Shown one piece after another: positions 21,886 through 34,218 of a DNA stretch of 64,000 nt. The DNA is from Coleophoma eucalyptorum. Taxonomy: Eukaryota; Ascomycota; Leotiomycetes; Helotiales; Dermateaceae. Position 1 is the first letter of the stretch. Each line of letters opens with the position of its first letter. The position numbers and the translations under genes were made by a program. Where the stretch lies: positions 558,001 through 622,000 of the forward strand of contig JALRME010000019.1 of NCBI GenBank assembly GCA_026120035.1, read 5' to 3'. The notes under the pieces are model-generated. The model searched no databases and had not been told where the DNA came from. It worked only from the letters and a program-made list of their open reading frames with translations.

Positions 21886-23538
21886 TTAGGTAATAGAGAG
21901 CATCCATTTCCGACGAGCCAGAACATCCTTCCAATCGACCTTGCGCCTACCAGGCCCCAATATTCCCGTCGCTCTAAGATGCCAGACTTCCTCCAAAACA
22001 GTAAGCACCGCTTGTACATTATGAAACTGACGAGCTTCAATTATGTCTTGCATGCGTTGTCGAATGACGGCAATTTGCTCCGGTTCTTCTACTTCTCCGC
22101 CCGCCATGAACAAAGGCAAAAGCAAAGAGCTCTCTGCAAGACAATTCGCTGGCATGTCCTCGATTCTGATTACTATCTCTTTCGCCTGTGTTGCAATTCT
22201 AGGTGCTAGTGTTGCTGTAAGCTGCGGTCGGTGCTGGCGAATCGTCCGGAAGAGATGGATCAAGGCCGCGCTCCGATAGGTCTCAGCTAGGCTGATGAGC
22301 ATGGCGTTGTCAGATTGCCCACATGTCCATGAGACCAACTCATGTTGGATCGTCTGAGCCTCGTGCGAGAAGGATTCTGCTTCCGCAGAACCATCGGCAC
22401 AGTTCATCATGTCAACATTTAAAATACTGATCTTGGAGATTAAGTACATGAGTCTAGAAGCCAAACCAAAATAGGAGTCTGCAACCAGAGCATCATTTCC
22501 GAAATTCCAATACTCGCCTGCGATGATAAGTGGTTTTCGATCCTCGGCAACGGTCATAAGTATATCGTGGTAAGCGAAGCTCCGTAGCAGCCATCGGCCT
22601 TCAAAAGTGGTTGCGAATCGACTGAGGTCTAGTTGTAATGAACCTTTGCTGGAACTGACGGAGCGGATCACTTCGTACGCTCCCACTAAATGGCTGAACC
22701 ATTCTTTGGTATCTCCTGTAATGCTTTCTATAGCACAATGAACAAGACAGGATGCTAATTCCATCTCAGGATTGCGTGTTGTTGATGATAATGAGGTTGA
22801 GAGGGATTTTAAGGCTAAGCCTCGATTGGCAATTGCTATGGGTTCATAGGCTTTGATTCTAAGGGCCAAATGCGACGCTGACCAGGCTGTAATGGCATTC
22901 AGTAGGAGAGGCGACTCCATTGACATTGGTAGAAATACTTAGTTCTGAGTTTAGTATATTTATTCTCTCAGGAGATAAGATGAGCCTACCAGATAGAAAA
23001 CAGTTATTTTCCAGAGTAGTAGTTAAAATAGTTGCAAAGGACTGGATATAGTAACGCATGACAACCCCCCTGCTCACGACATCTTGTGCCTTTCCATCCT
23101 CAATCCAGAAGGAAGATATATCGGGTGCTGGCGGTATAAGAGCACATGCACAAGTACCAATCTTTTCTGATGGCAGAGCCGGAGCAAAGTCAGTAGCACG
23201 TTTCCGCGGTCTCCCTGGCCGTAATTTTGGTTTCCGAGGATCTTGTCTTTGGCAAGTGAAGTTCAACCGCCTGCATTGATCACAAACTGGGTAAACACCA
23301 TCACATTTCTTCTTCCTGTGGATACCTATCAGATATGGTCTCAATGTGGAGTTCTACTCGTAGAATACCTTTGACGGCAAGTTAGACAGCCATTTCTTTC
23401 CCGAACACTTGACATCTGGGGTTTTACACTTGATGCACTTGACCCCAGCATTGGTGCATGAGGGTAAGGATCAGAAGAGATGATAGAAATACTGGTGCTG
23501 ACGGCAGATCTTTGCAAGGTCGGTGCCTTTACACGCAT
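21886..23538 (-). CDS. Zn2Cys6 (zinc cluster) transcription factor with fungal-specific domain
   Basis: Three exons (23538-23369, 23315-22990, 22937-21886) encode 515 aa. The DNA-binding domain is split by the first intron: only the acceptor after CCACAG (intron 23368-23316) gives correct zinc-cluster spacing, GCLTCRQRKKKCDGVYPVCDQC followed by RRLNFTC (C-x2-C-x6-C-x6-C-x2-C-x6-C). A basic patch (RKPKLRPGRPRKR) follows, and the rest is the fungal-specific transcription factor region (LLLNAITAWSASHLA..., LVHCAIESITGDTKEWFSHLVGA). This class acts in the nucleus on CGG-type half-sites. It sits between the permease and the short-chain dehydrogenase, so it is the probable local regulator of these genes. 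An upstream in-frame GTG exists but the ATG at 23538 is preferred. Confidence 0.9.
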
Positions 23539-23894
23539 GTGGGGGTCTTCCAACACAGCAAGAGATGAAAGATTTGCAGGTACTCAATGCTCAGCACTGT
23601 GAATTCTTGACCTGCTTTGAGTTATCCAGAATGGCAGAAATCCGTGGAATGCGGTGTGGTATGCCTTATCGCAAGGTCCCACAGCCAGAAATGGGATGAA
23701 ATGGAATGCCCTCTACAGGACGGATGAACTGCTCAAATGTTTAGGGGACTTGGCGTATCTAAGCGAGTCAGCAAAAATCATGGGGTGCATTGAAATTAAG
23801 CGATCATCCCATTCTTGAAGTCTAAACTCAATACTGAGAACGACTTCATACACTCCAACGCCCTGTAATTAGAATAACGATAGAAGTATACAAA
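23539..23894. promoter_or_regulatory. Divergent promoter of regulator and short-chain dehydrogenase
   Basis: 356 bp between two divergent start codons; this compact arrangement suggests coordinated expression. A GGTCCC...GGGATG mix occurs near 23675-23695; no convincing paired CGG site was seen. Confidence 0.4.
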
Positions 23895-24925
<1,031 letters not shown>

Positions 24926-25229
24926 GAAGCTCAAACATGAGAAGGACACTAGTTTGAAAGTGCTTATTGGATTTACTTCACGAAAGTTAACCTGCTACTT
25001 AGTAGTAACTTTCTTTCCTCTGGATCACACTATTAAACATATCCGAGAAGGAATTAATATCCAGAACCAAGCTGGTATGAATTATATTATATTAATTATT
25101 ATATCTTTGTCCAAACAATTTCATTTCTCGGCCATTTTCTCATTTGAATGTGCTAGACAGTTCATTAGAGCCAGATAATAGAGCTTATTGCGCTGCAAAT
25201 AGCTTTTTTCTAAAATCATGCTCCATTGT
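24926..25229. other. Convergent intergenic region
   Basis: 304 bp of AT-rich sequence between two convergent stop codons. No gene or distinct motif is seen. Confidence 0.4.
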
Positions 25230-27677
25230 TTACAAGATGCTCGATAATTTCAGGGCAGTTAAGGTGACATAGCTGGTTACTGGAGGAATGGTAATGGCAG
25301 GAAGGGTGACAAAATTGGTCAACGTTAGGCCAGGCAAGGTGACAGTCGATGGAGTTACTGAAAGCTGGACCGTGGATATCTTTGTAACTGCTGGTAACGA
25401 TACGGTGCTGATGATTGTGGGAGGCGAGACTGTTGATCCTAGCAAAGAGATGGTTGTGAGTTGTGTTTGGGTGACTGTTGCTGGAGTTATGGTCGAAACA
25501 CCTCCTGGGATAGTAACATATGAAGTCACCGCTGGCAGTGTCTGCGTGACAGGAAGAGTCTGGAAAACACTTGAAACGCTACCTTGAATAGTGGTATATG
25601 AAATGGCACCCGACACAGTTTGCGTAACAACCGAGGTAATGGCAGGCACTTGTGTTGTAAGTGTAACCGTCTGGGAGGCGCATGTTCCCGGTGCAAGGGA
25701 GGTTGCTGTGGTTGTCTGAACCTCTGTGACGGTAGAGACGCTGACAATGGTTGCAGCAGATATGCTGGTTTTTGTTACTGTCGTTGGATCCGCAGTCTGG
25801 GAATACGTGGAAGTAATGGTTGTCAAAGACCCATCGATTGCTGTAGTATAAGTACTGAAGATAGTGCTATAAACGAGGGAAGTAATTGTGTCTGGTGATG
25901 CCGTAGCGGTAATAGTAGTCAGAGTTCCATCGATTGATGTGGTATAAGTACCAATGACGGTTTCTGTTACCGTCGTTGGATCCGCAGTCTGAGAATACGT
26001 AGAAGTAATGGTTGTCAAAGAGCCATCGATTGCTGTGGTATAAGTACTAACGACGGTTTCTGTTACTGTAGCTGGATCCGCAGTCTCAGAATACGTAGAA
26101 GTAATGGTGGTCAAAGTTCCATCGACTGCAGTGGTATAAGTACTAATGGTGGTTTCTGTTTCGGTTGCTGTCACTGTCGTTGGATCCGCAGTTTGAGAAT
26201 ACGTGGAAGTAATAGTTGTCAGAGTTCCATCGATTGCAGTGGTATAAGTACTAATGACGGTTTCAGTTTCGGTTGCTGTTACTGTCGTTGGATCCGCAGT
26301 CTGAGAATACGTAGAAGTAATGGTCGTCAAAGAGCCATCAATTGCTGTGGTATAAGTACTAACGACGGTTTCTGTTACTGTAGCTGGATCCGCAGTCTCA
26401 GAATACGTAGAAGTAATGGTGGTCAAAGTTCCATCGACTGCAGTGGTATAAGTACTAATGGCAGTTTCAGTTTCGGTTGCTGTCACTGTCGTTGGATCCG
26501 CAGTCTGAGAATACGTGGAAGTAATAGTTGTCAGAGTTCCATCGATTGCAGTGGTATAAGTACTAACGACGGTTTCTGTTACTGTCGTTGGATCCGCAGT
26601 TTGAGAATACGTGGAAGTAATGGTCGTCAAAGAGCCATCGATTGCAGTGGTGTAAGTACTATAAAGCGTGTCATACGAGGTGACGGTGCTTGTCTCGACT
26701 GGAAGGGTCACTGTAGATGCTGGTTGAGTCACAGTTGTGAGCGAACCGGAAACAGCGGTCACAATGGTACTGTAGAGAGTAGATGTGACTGAGAAGACAG
26801 TGGTAGTGGTAGGACCTGAGACAGTGCTAGTGATGTAAGAGGTGGCAGTGGATGCGGGATGCGTGATTGTGGTCGGTGTTCCCGATACTGTCGTGACCCT
26901 TGTGCTATAAATTGTGCTGTACCGAGTTGAGGTGACGGCAATTGTAGTCCGAGTTCTCGTAATAACAGAAGTCGAGGCCGGTGCTGTATAAGTTTGTGTA
27001 ATGGTTGAAAACCGAGTCGTCAGGGATCCCGATACTGCTGTGACTATGGTACTGACTCGAGTGCTATAGACAGTGGAGGTATGACTAACAGTCGTTCCGG
27101 GTTTGGTAAAATATACAGTGGAAGCTGGTGCCGTGAATGTGGAGGTTCGCGTCGTCAAGGAACCTGAAATTGTTGTTACGATAGTACTGTAGCGAGTGCT
27201 GTAGATGACTGAAGTGAGCGCAACGGTGCTTCCGGTCTTAGTCTGGGTGACGGTGGACGCTGGGCGGGTTATAGTTGTCAATGAACCAGAAATTGTAGTC
27301 ACTTTGGTGCTGTAAATAATAGAAGTGCTGTAACGGGTCGAGGACTTGGTCGGTCCTGGTGCGGTAGAAACGATGGTCTTCGTAACCACTGGAGCGCTGA
27401 CGGTGCTGGTCCGAGAAACGGTTGACACAAGAGTAGAGGTTGGGCCAGCGACGGTAATGGTTTTTGTCGATGCTGCCAAGGAGACAGTGCTCCTATTTGC
27501 TTGTCAGGAGAGGGACGAAGATTCAGATGAAGCGTCAGAAACTTACAGGCAAGACGCGGGACAAGTTTGCACGTTGGCTCTAGGTCCCAATGCCGGTCGG
27601 TCTCGGGGATCAAGCACGGCGGCCTGGACTGCAGCTTCCAGAGCCAACAGAAACGGGAGGTAGGTGGAGAAATGCAT
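25230..27677 (-). CDS. Secreted Ser/Thr-rich tandem-repeat protein (cell-wall or adhesin-like)
   Basis: Two exons (27677-27547, 27492-25230) encode 797 aa, overwhelmingly Thr, Ser, Val, Ala and Pro. Residues 1-20 look like a signal peptide (MHFSTYLPFLLALEAAVQAA) followed by RPALGPR and a short Cys-containing segment (TCPASC). The next 260 residues are diverged repeats of the type STxxTTVSGSLTT. Then nine units of STYTTAIDGSLTTITSTYSQ type follow, eight well conserved, and the C-terminal third is a looser S/T/P tail. Heavy O-glycosylation and a surface or wall location are expected. I see no GPI-attachment tail, and the C-terminus ends abruptly in LKLSSIL, so a further exon is possible. The family is not recognised, and function cannot be assigned beyond a structural or adhesive guess. 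Confidence 0.75.
25770..26690 (-). repeat. Tandem coding repeats of 96 and 108 bp
   Basis: Nine consecutive units encode 32- or 36-residue versions of STYTTAIDGSLTTITSTYSQ-type repeats. Units 1-3 and 4-6 form similar triads (DGS..Q, DGT..Q, VDGT..E with ADPATV), so the array looks like a higher-order repeat. The eighth unit is degenerate. Near identity at DNA level suggests recent expansion or gene conversion. Confidence 0.9.
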
Positions 27678-27684
27678 TTTCAGA

Positions 27685-27738
27685 ACTGATACTGATACTG
27701 GTACTGATACTGGTACTGATACTGATACTGATACTGAG
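27685..27738. repeat. Hexanucleotide microsatellite (ACTGAT/ACTGGT)n
   Basis: Nine consecutive 6-bp units, mixing ACTGAT and ACTGGT, ending in ACTGAG. It begins 8 bp upstream of the start codon of the repeat protein gene, so on the minus strand it lies in that gene's 5' leader or core promoter. Confidence 0.9.
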
Positions 27739-29912
27739 ATGCACCAGCCAAGAGAAAGCTGTTGCGGTTCAGAAACAGATTACAGAAATTGAGCATGGTT
27801 TTATATTCTGGCAAGCATCCAGAGTCAATTGCCAAAGGCGATGAGGCTGATAGAAGATGCTTGGAAGAGGTTCCAGCTCCAGCCCAAGTTGAAGCGCACT
27901 CTGCATTCATGATGCCTCTCAGCCCGCCGCCTGTCGAGATGCGCCCAACATCCAGCAACGCGAGACGGTGGGATGTTTGCAGCTGCACTTAACCGAGCAC
28001 TGTAGCGCCGCAAGGTCATTTGCAGCGGCAGCGACCTGGTCGATAAAGCTTATCACCATAAACGAGACCCGAACCTACTAAGGCAGGATGCGAAAGTTTC
28101 TAGACCAACCTTAAGGCGTATTGGAATTCTGGATATGGTCTGGCATGCCCCTCATGCCCCAAGTCTTCCCCCAAGCGCAGCAGTCAGGGGTCCAGTGTCC
28201 AGACTATCGAACCGTTCTGTCCAATGCAGATGGGAGCCCTTTGAAGCGAGCGGCACCAGTTATTCCCCCGAGCCTGGACGGGCGAACCTGCTCCTCGGGT
28301 TTTCCCCCCTCCCTCAAGTCCCAGGGCCAGGTAAGGCGTTGCCAAACAGCCCCTTACCCTTATGGAGGGCTTTTGACGAGCCTAGCGAGCATGTAAATCT
28401 TCCCGGCAGAGGGGTCTATCGGCTGCCGGACTGGTACGGCCTAGACGTAGTTCGAGCTGCCTGGCCACTCCGTGCTGGCTAATCATTACCGACTCACTGC
28501 AAAAGTCGAGGGCTTCCCAGGCATTACTCATGCGGCAATACGAAAGCACAAAGCCACCTGAGCACAGGATGTAGGCTGAAATCTTCTTCCTACCCCTAGG
28601 TATCTCTTGCAGACCAAAGCAGCACTTCTCAGCAATCTGTAGCCATGGCTTGATGCCCAGTATACAATGAAATCGTTCGCAGTAAAGAATATCCACAAAC
28701 TAGTCGAATAGAACTTGTCCTTGCTACGACTGGCATAAAGAGCGAAGCATAAGGTACTCAGGTCAATATTGGCTGCTCTTGACTTTGCTCACAAGCGACG
28801 GATCAGTAACGAGGAAATTAGAGTCCTCGTTGAAATGACTTTCTCTCCAGCGCTCGTGATCCAAATCACTGTTCCCTCCTCATAAGAGCACATCTTCAAA
28901 GACTCAGAGACTCATAGACTAATCTGCGCCTCAATCATCCCATATGCGCTTTCAGACATTGGTATGTGAAACTGCTTTCATATCTCTATGGGCAGCCAAC
29001 TATTTGCTCAATCATCGTCACCAACTCTATGCGCAAGTTATCACAATACTGCATCATTGATGCTAATTTCTGCACTGCCGAACTGGGCGGGTTTCAGGAG
29101 CGTTCGCGGGATTATACGTTTCCTTCCAAAGGCTATTGACTAGATATGGCTCAAGTAATGCAACTCAGAAGATCTTGACTTCAAGACGACGAAGACCTCA
29201 AGCCATGGGTAACTTATAAGAAATGGTGTTACTGCGACGCATAGCGGCAGGTAGAGTTCCATACCACAATCAAAAAAACATCAGCAGCTCATGTTAGGAT
29301 AATTCAAGGGCCTAAGCTCCATGCATTCCATCGTACGAGTGGTTGTGCTTACATTCCTCTGTTACAGATTGTTGGCGGTCAAGAATGGAATACAATTCAT
29401 GGCGAATAGATATGGTCACGTGAAGATATCTTGGTTCCTGCATGTGCGACTAGTCGATTACGGGCTAGCTGCAATCTGGACCCAAAAGCTTATTCTATAG
29501 CTAGCTCTAGCATCTCGTCATAGACTTCTACCTTATTCAATCCCCATCTCTTGCGTGCGATAGGCACTTCCGGATTCTATACAGCAAAATTCAATACCAA
29601 GGCTCCAAAGATCTCCGTTATTACCCGCTGTGAGCTTCTCTATCCGTGTCAGTGGAGAGCTTGTGGCTCCACCCTCAGTTAATTCTGGTCGGGAATTCAT
29701 CAACAAACCTGAACGGTTCAAGGTCTTTAACTTCCTTCTGCTAAACTTTGGTTCCTTTGCCGAACAACCACACGTGGTAGAAGCAGTTCCTTTGTCGAGG
29801 TGGAGGCAGTCAGTATACTCATCAGGCGTTAAGATTTTCGACACCTTTACAGACTTGCATCTCGTACTGTTTTAAGAGGCCCATAGTAGAATCACCAGAC
29901 AAGTTGGGGAAA
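27739..29912. other. Gene-poor stretch
   Basis: About 2.2 kb with no gene I can support. Open frames of 80-115 codons at 28121-28482 overlap one another in different frames and match no known pattern. No transposon ends, tRNA or rRNA were seen. The 3' end is the promoter of the glycosylase gene. Confidence 0.4.
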
Positions 29913-31547
29913 ATGGTTACCCGCGCAGCAGCAAAACGCGAGGCTGCTTTTCTAAAAGAGGCAAGCCTGTCATCTCCTCCAGATACACCAGCTGGAAAGC
30001 GCAAATATTCCGGAGGTAAGGCAAAACTTGATACCAATGCAGCAGCTCTCAAATCTGGAAATAAATCCACCGGTCGCGCACAGTTGCCAAGTCCTGAGAA
30101 TCCTGGAGAAATTGCACCACCGACTGAAAAGAAGAAGCGGAAGCGTGCTTCTAAAGAATCAGAGCCAATTACGGGTGGTTGGGATGTTCTTCCTCACGGC
30201 ATGGGAAAGAAGGGAGACCTCAAGGATGAGTCCGACGATGACAGCAAGATACCATCTCCAAAACTTAGGAATCAAAACCCTGCAGGCTCTATGATCAAGC
30301 AGGAGGTTGAGGAAGTAAAAGAATATCAACCCGAGACTGCCGCCGTAGAAGATGAGGATTCGAAGCCACCACCAACGAAGAGAAGAGCTCCACGTAAGCA
30401 TATCGACGTCGATACTTCTACTGATGTGGTTGAGAAAGTAGAAGCGCCTGTGAAGGCACAGAAACCACCCAGAAAGCCCAAAGCGAATAAATACGGATTG
30501 ACTCCAGGTGAATCCCCTTTTCCTGATTTTCTCAGGCCTACACCAGAGGATTGCGAAGAAGTAACCCGCCTCCTTTCTGGACTTCATGGAGAAGTCAAAG
30601 CACCAGACGTGATTCCGCCACCATCAATGGAGGTCACTGGCTGTGGCGAGGTTCCTGATCTGCTCGATGCAATCCTAAGAACGTTACTCAGCGCATCAAC
30701 AACAGCAAACAACTCCAATAATGCTCTCAAAGGATTGAAAGACACATTTGGTTTACGGACATCGGGGGTTGGTATTGGTAGCGTGAATTGGGAAGCTGTT
30801 CATGAAGCAGATCTCAAGAAGGTTGTTGATTCCATCAGATCTGGTGGGCTTGCGGAGGTTAAGGGTGCAAACATCAAGAAGATTCTTGCTGCCGTTTGGG
30901 ATCACAATAAGGAACGCCATGATGCCTTGGCCAAGGAGAAGGAAACAGGACAAACTGCTGAAGTCACTGGAGCGCAACACGAGTCACAGACGGCCAAAAA
31001 TAAGGAAATTGAGGCCGTTGATAATAGCATGTTGTCCATGGACTACATTTTTGAGTTAACAACCGAGGAGGCAATGACGGAAATGCTCAAACTCCCCGGC
31101 ATTGGTGTCAAAACAGCATCGTGCGTGATTCTTTTCTGTATGAAGCGCCCCAGCTTCGCTGTCGATACGCATGTTTGGCGACACTGCAAATGGCTTGGTT
31201 GGGTTCCACCTACTGCTACGAGAGATCAGACTTTCAGCCACTGCGAAGTTCGAGTCCCCGACCACCTCAAGTATCCTCTGCATCATCTGTTCTTACGACA
31301 TGGCAAAACTTGCGGCCGATGCCGGGCTGCTACAGGTGTTGGATCTGATGACTGGAAGAATGCCAATTGTCCGATCGATCACCTTATGACGAGGACTGAA
31401 GCAAAAAAACTCGTTGGTGCTAAGAAACTTACACCAAAACCCAAAACCAAGAAGGCTGCCCCAAAGAAAAATTCGAGGAAGGTGAAGAAAGATGACGACT
31501 CTGAGAGTGAAGAGGCAGAGTTTTCGGAATATGATAACGATGAGTAA
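29913..31547 (+). CDS. HhH-GPD DNA glycosylase, endonuclease III-like
   Basis: An intronless gene for 544 aa. Residues 1-195 are a low-complexity, Lys/Pro/acidic N-terminus with nuclear-type basic clusters (EKKKRKR, PPTKRRAPRK). The HhH-GPD fold follows: AILRTLLSASTTANNSNNAL, the hairpin LPGIGVKTA (394-402) with K400 in the position of the endonuclease III catalytic Lys, and the catalytic Asp in VDTHVWR (D418). These predict a nuclear bifunctional glycosylase/AP lyase removing damaged bases in base-excision repair. A charged insertion of about 50 residues (331-380) interrupts the fold. The iron-sulfur cluster is probably absent: only CGRC and one later Cys remain where C-x6-C-x2-C-x5-C is expected. 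The C-terminus is Lys-rich, then acidic. The ATG at 29913 is the first in frame. Confidence 0.88.
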   Translation: MVTRAAAKREAAFLKEASLSSPPDTPAGKRKYSGGKAKLDTNAAALKSGNKSTGRAQLPSPENPGEIAPPTEKKKRKRASKESEPITGGWDVLPHGMGKKGDLKDESDDDSKIPSPKLRNQNPAGSMIKQEVEEVKEYQPETAAVEDEDSKPPPTKRRAPRKHIDVDTSTDVVEKVEAPVKAQKPPRKPKANKYGLTPGESPFPDFLRPTPEDCEEVTRLLSGLHGEVKAPDVIPPPSMEVTGCGEVPDLLDAILRTLLSASTTANNSNNALKGLKDTFGLRTSGVGIGSVNWEAVHEADLKKVVDSIRSGGLAEVKGANIKKILAAVWDHNKERHDALAKEKETGQTAEVTGAQHESQTAKNKEIEAVDNSMLSMDYIFELTTEEAMTEMLKLPGIGVKTASCVILFCMKRPSFAVDTHVWRHCKWLGWVPPTATRDQTFSHCEVRVPDHLKYPLHHLFLRHGKTCGRCRAATGVGSDDWKNANCPIDHLMTRTEAKKLVGAKKLTPKPKTKKAAPKKNSRKVKKDDDSESEEAEFSEYDNDE

Positions 31548-32289
31548 TTTTTCAATAACAGCCACTTGTATGGGACCACTTCGTTCGATATATTTAATAG
31601 CTTTTACATGTAGCATGGAGCAAAGATTTGTACGATAGCAATGATAGACTACGAGCTGATGGTTAGCATGTTCTTTGATACGTTCTGAAAATAGTTAGAC
31701 AAATACATTTAGCTGTTCAACATAATTGTAATACTCGTGTTACAGATTAATATAGTACTATTCATGGAGTGCTTTCAAGAATGATAACCCCCCCCCCCTT
31801 TCTCCCCGCTCTTTCCGTAGATAGTCATCTGCTGCTGCGGTAGTACATGTAATTTGAACGTTTTCTACTGTATAAACATACTGCGTATTATTCTGTGAGC
31901 TACTTGAAGGCCTTACCTTTGAATTCAAATAAATAGGATATTAAAGTGCCTTGAAGGGTTGTCAGCGTTATTTAGTCCAACTTATACTAAAGTCGCTCGA
32001 ATTCGATATCTGCACTAACAAATCCAGTCTAACAGTTTATTTGTCACAAGCAAGACATCAACAATCTCGGAAGATATCCTGCTCTTAGCTTGCCATTTTA
32101 GCCTGAATCATCAAAAACTAGGCTGTGCTTAGTGATGGTATACTTGCTGCGATACCTTGTCAGCCTTGTATACGAGCGCGCGAGGCTACCATTCAGCCTG
32201 AATGTAATTTCCCGCTAAGCATCGGGAAGGTCCAGGAGCTCAAATTTATCAACGTACGATCTTCCCTTCCCTTCTACATACGTGACAAG
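31548..32289. other. Intergenic, tandem genes
   Basis: 742 bp between two plus-strand genes. A run of 11 C is at 31788-31798. The region 32125-32289 is open in frame with the next CDS but lacks a convincing upstream ATG. Confidence 0.4.
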
Positions 32290-34218
32290 ATGGCAGACAG
32301 CGCAGGCCTTCCAATGCAGGATGATTCCGAGTGGGAAGTGTGAGTAGAATCAATCCGGTCCCCTTCTTATACTGACTGCACTGCACAGGCAGAAACTACT
32401 CATTACAGTAGCTCTTTCTACGACGGGCTTTGTTCTAGCACTACTATTTGGATTCGTCAAGGTTGTGGACTGGTATAAAGCGGAACCAGTCATCCCATAT
32501 ACAATAGATGTGCCAAAGGCGCCAGCAGATAGTCAGATCTTGAAGAACCCTACCATAAAGGTACGAAACCAAGCCTCCGTGAAGTAGAGTCTCATGCTAA
32601 TCCTCCCACCCAGGCTGAAGGTTCCACAGCCATTCAATGCTATGCTCCTGCAACAGGCGAATTTCTAGGATATGTTAACCCTTCAACTCCAGAGGGTATT
32701 GATCGAGCGATTGAGAAAGCCGAAGCCGCACAAAAGAAATGGTCTCGTACAACATTTTCCCAACGCCGACAGGTCTTGCGGTGCATACTAGCCTTCATAT
32801 TGGACAACCAGGATGATATTTGTCGGGTTGCTTGTTTAGATTCGGGCAAGACTCTGATTGATGCAACATTGGGAGAGATTCTAGTCACTGTGGAGAAGCT
32901 GCAATGGACGATCACCCACGGGGAGAAAGCGTTGAAGCCTTCACGACGGCCGACAAACCTTCTCATGGCTTACAAGAAGAACACCGTGATATATGAGCCT
33001 TTGGGTATAGTCGCAGCCTTGGTGTCCTGGAACTACCCTTTCCACAATCTCATTGGTCCCATAATCTCGGCAATCTTCTCCGGAAATGGAATTGTTGTGA
33101 AGGTCTCGGAAAATACAGCATGGAGTGCGACATACTTCTCCTTGATTGTCAAGGGTGCTCTGCATATCTGTGGTCATGATCCCCACCTGGTTCAGGTTGT
33201 CACTTGCTGGCCTCAAACTGCAAATCACCTTACGTCTCACCCATCTATCTCTCACATTACCTTCATCGGAAGTCGCCCAGTTGCCCACAAGGTCGTTGCA
33301 AGCGCCTCAAAATCACTCACTCCTGTCGTTGTCGAACTTGGCGGCAAGGACGCTGCCATTGTCCTAGATTCTGCAGTGAAGGACCTCCCACGAATTTCTG
33401 AAATTCTACTACGTGGTACTTTCCAGGCTGCTGGTCAAAACTGTATTGGCATAGAGAGAATTGTAGCTTGTCCAGCGGTATACGACGAAATCGTTGCAAT
33501 TCTGGAACCACGTATTCGTGCTCTGCGCGTTGGCTCAAGCCTTGATTCCAATGATGGTGAAGTCGATGTGGGAGCTATGATTTCGGATGCGCCTTTCGAC
33601 AGACTGGAAAGCCTGGTTCAAGAAGCTGTCAAAGATGGTGCTAGGCTTCTTGTTGGCGGTAGCCGTTATAATCACCCTGTTCATCACTCTGGTCACTACT
33701 TTACCCCTACCCTTTTGGTTGATGTTACCCCAGATATGGCTATCGCAAAAGAAGAGTGCTTTGCACCAATTTGCGTGGTTATGAGAGCTATCTCGGCTGA
33801 AGATGCATGCGCAATCGCAAATGCACCTGAGTTTGGCCTTGGGGCATCAGTATTTGGAAAAGAAGATCATGCACTCCGTGCCGTAGTTTCAAACTTGAAG
33901 ACTGGAATGGTTGCAATCAATGACTTCGCTGCTTATTATGCTGTACAACTACCTTTTGGTGGCATTGGTGGCAGTGGGTACGGACGATTTGCGGGCGAGG
34001 AGGGAATCAGAGGGCTGTGCAACACCAAGGCAATTTGCGAAGACAAAAGCATGTTTAGTTCCATGGGAATTAGGACGGCAATTCCCGCACAAGTGAGATA
34101 CCCAATCCCCGATACAAAGAAGGGATTTGGTTTCGTGAAGGGGGTGGTGGAGACAGGATATGGAATTGGTTTTCTCGGAAAAGTCAGGGGATTGAAAGGC
34201 ATCCTGGGCAACATGTAG
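32290..34218 (+). CDS. Membrane-anchored aldehyde dehydrogenase, Msc7-like
   Basis: Three exons (32290-32339, 32389-32560, 32614-34218) encode 608 aa. A single membrane segment near residues 20-42 (LLITVALSTTGFVLALLFGFVKVV) precedes the aldehyde dehydrogenase domain. Catalytic residues are visible: E315 in VVELGGKDAA and C351 in AAGQNCIGIER, and SWNYPFHN plus VVKVSENTAWS mark the cofactor-binding region. The end (PFGGIGGSGYGRFAGEEGIRGL) is typical. The architecture, length and tail (RYPIPDTKKGFGFVKGVVETGYG) match yeast Msc7, a putative ER aldehyde dehydrogenase linked to meiotic sister-chromatid recombination. The substrate is unknown; long-chain aldehydes are a fair guess. Introns 1 and 2 are 49 and 53 nt. 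Confidence 0.9.

Noticed and set aside
26193..26792. 199-codon plus-strand frame rich in CSG/SIDC
   Set aside because: It is the antisense shadow of the Thr-rich tandem repeats; frame openness follows from repeat periodicity.
28121..28482. Overlapping 91-115 codon frames in a GC-richer stretch
   Set aside because: Proline/serine-like translations in two frames at once with no domain; looks like chance in GC-rich non-coding DNA.
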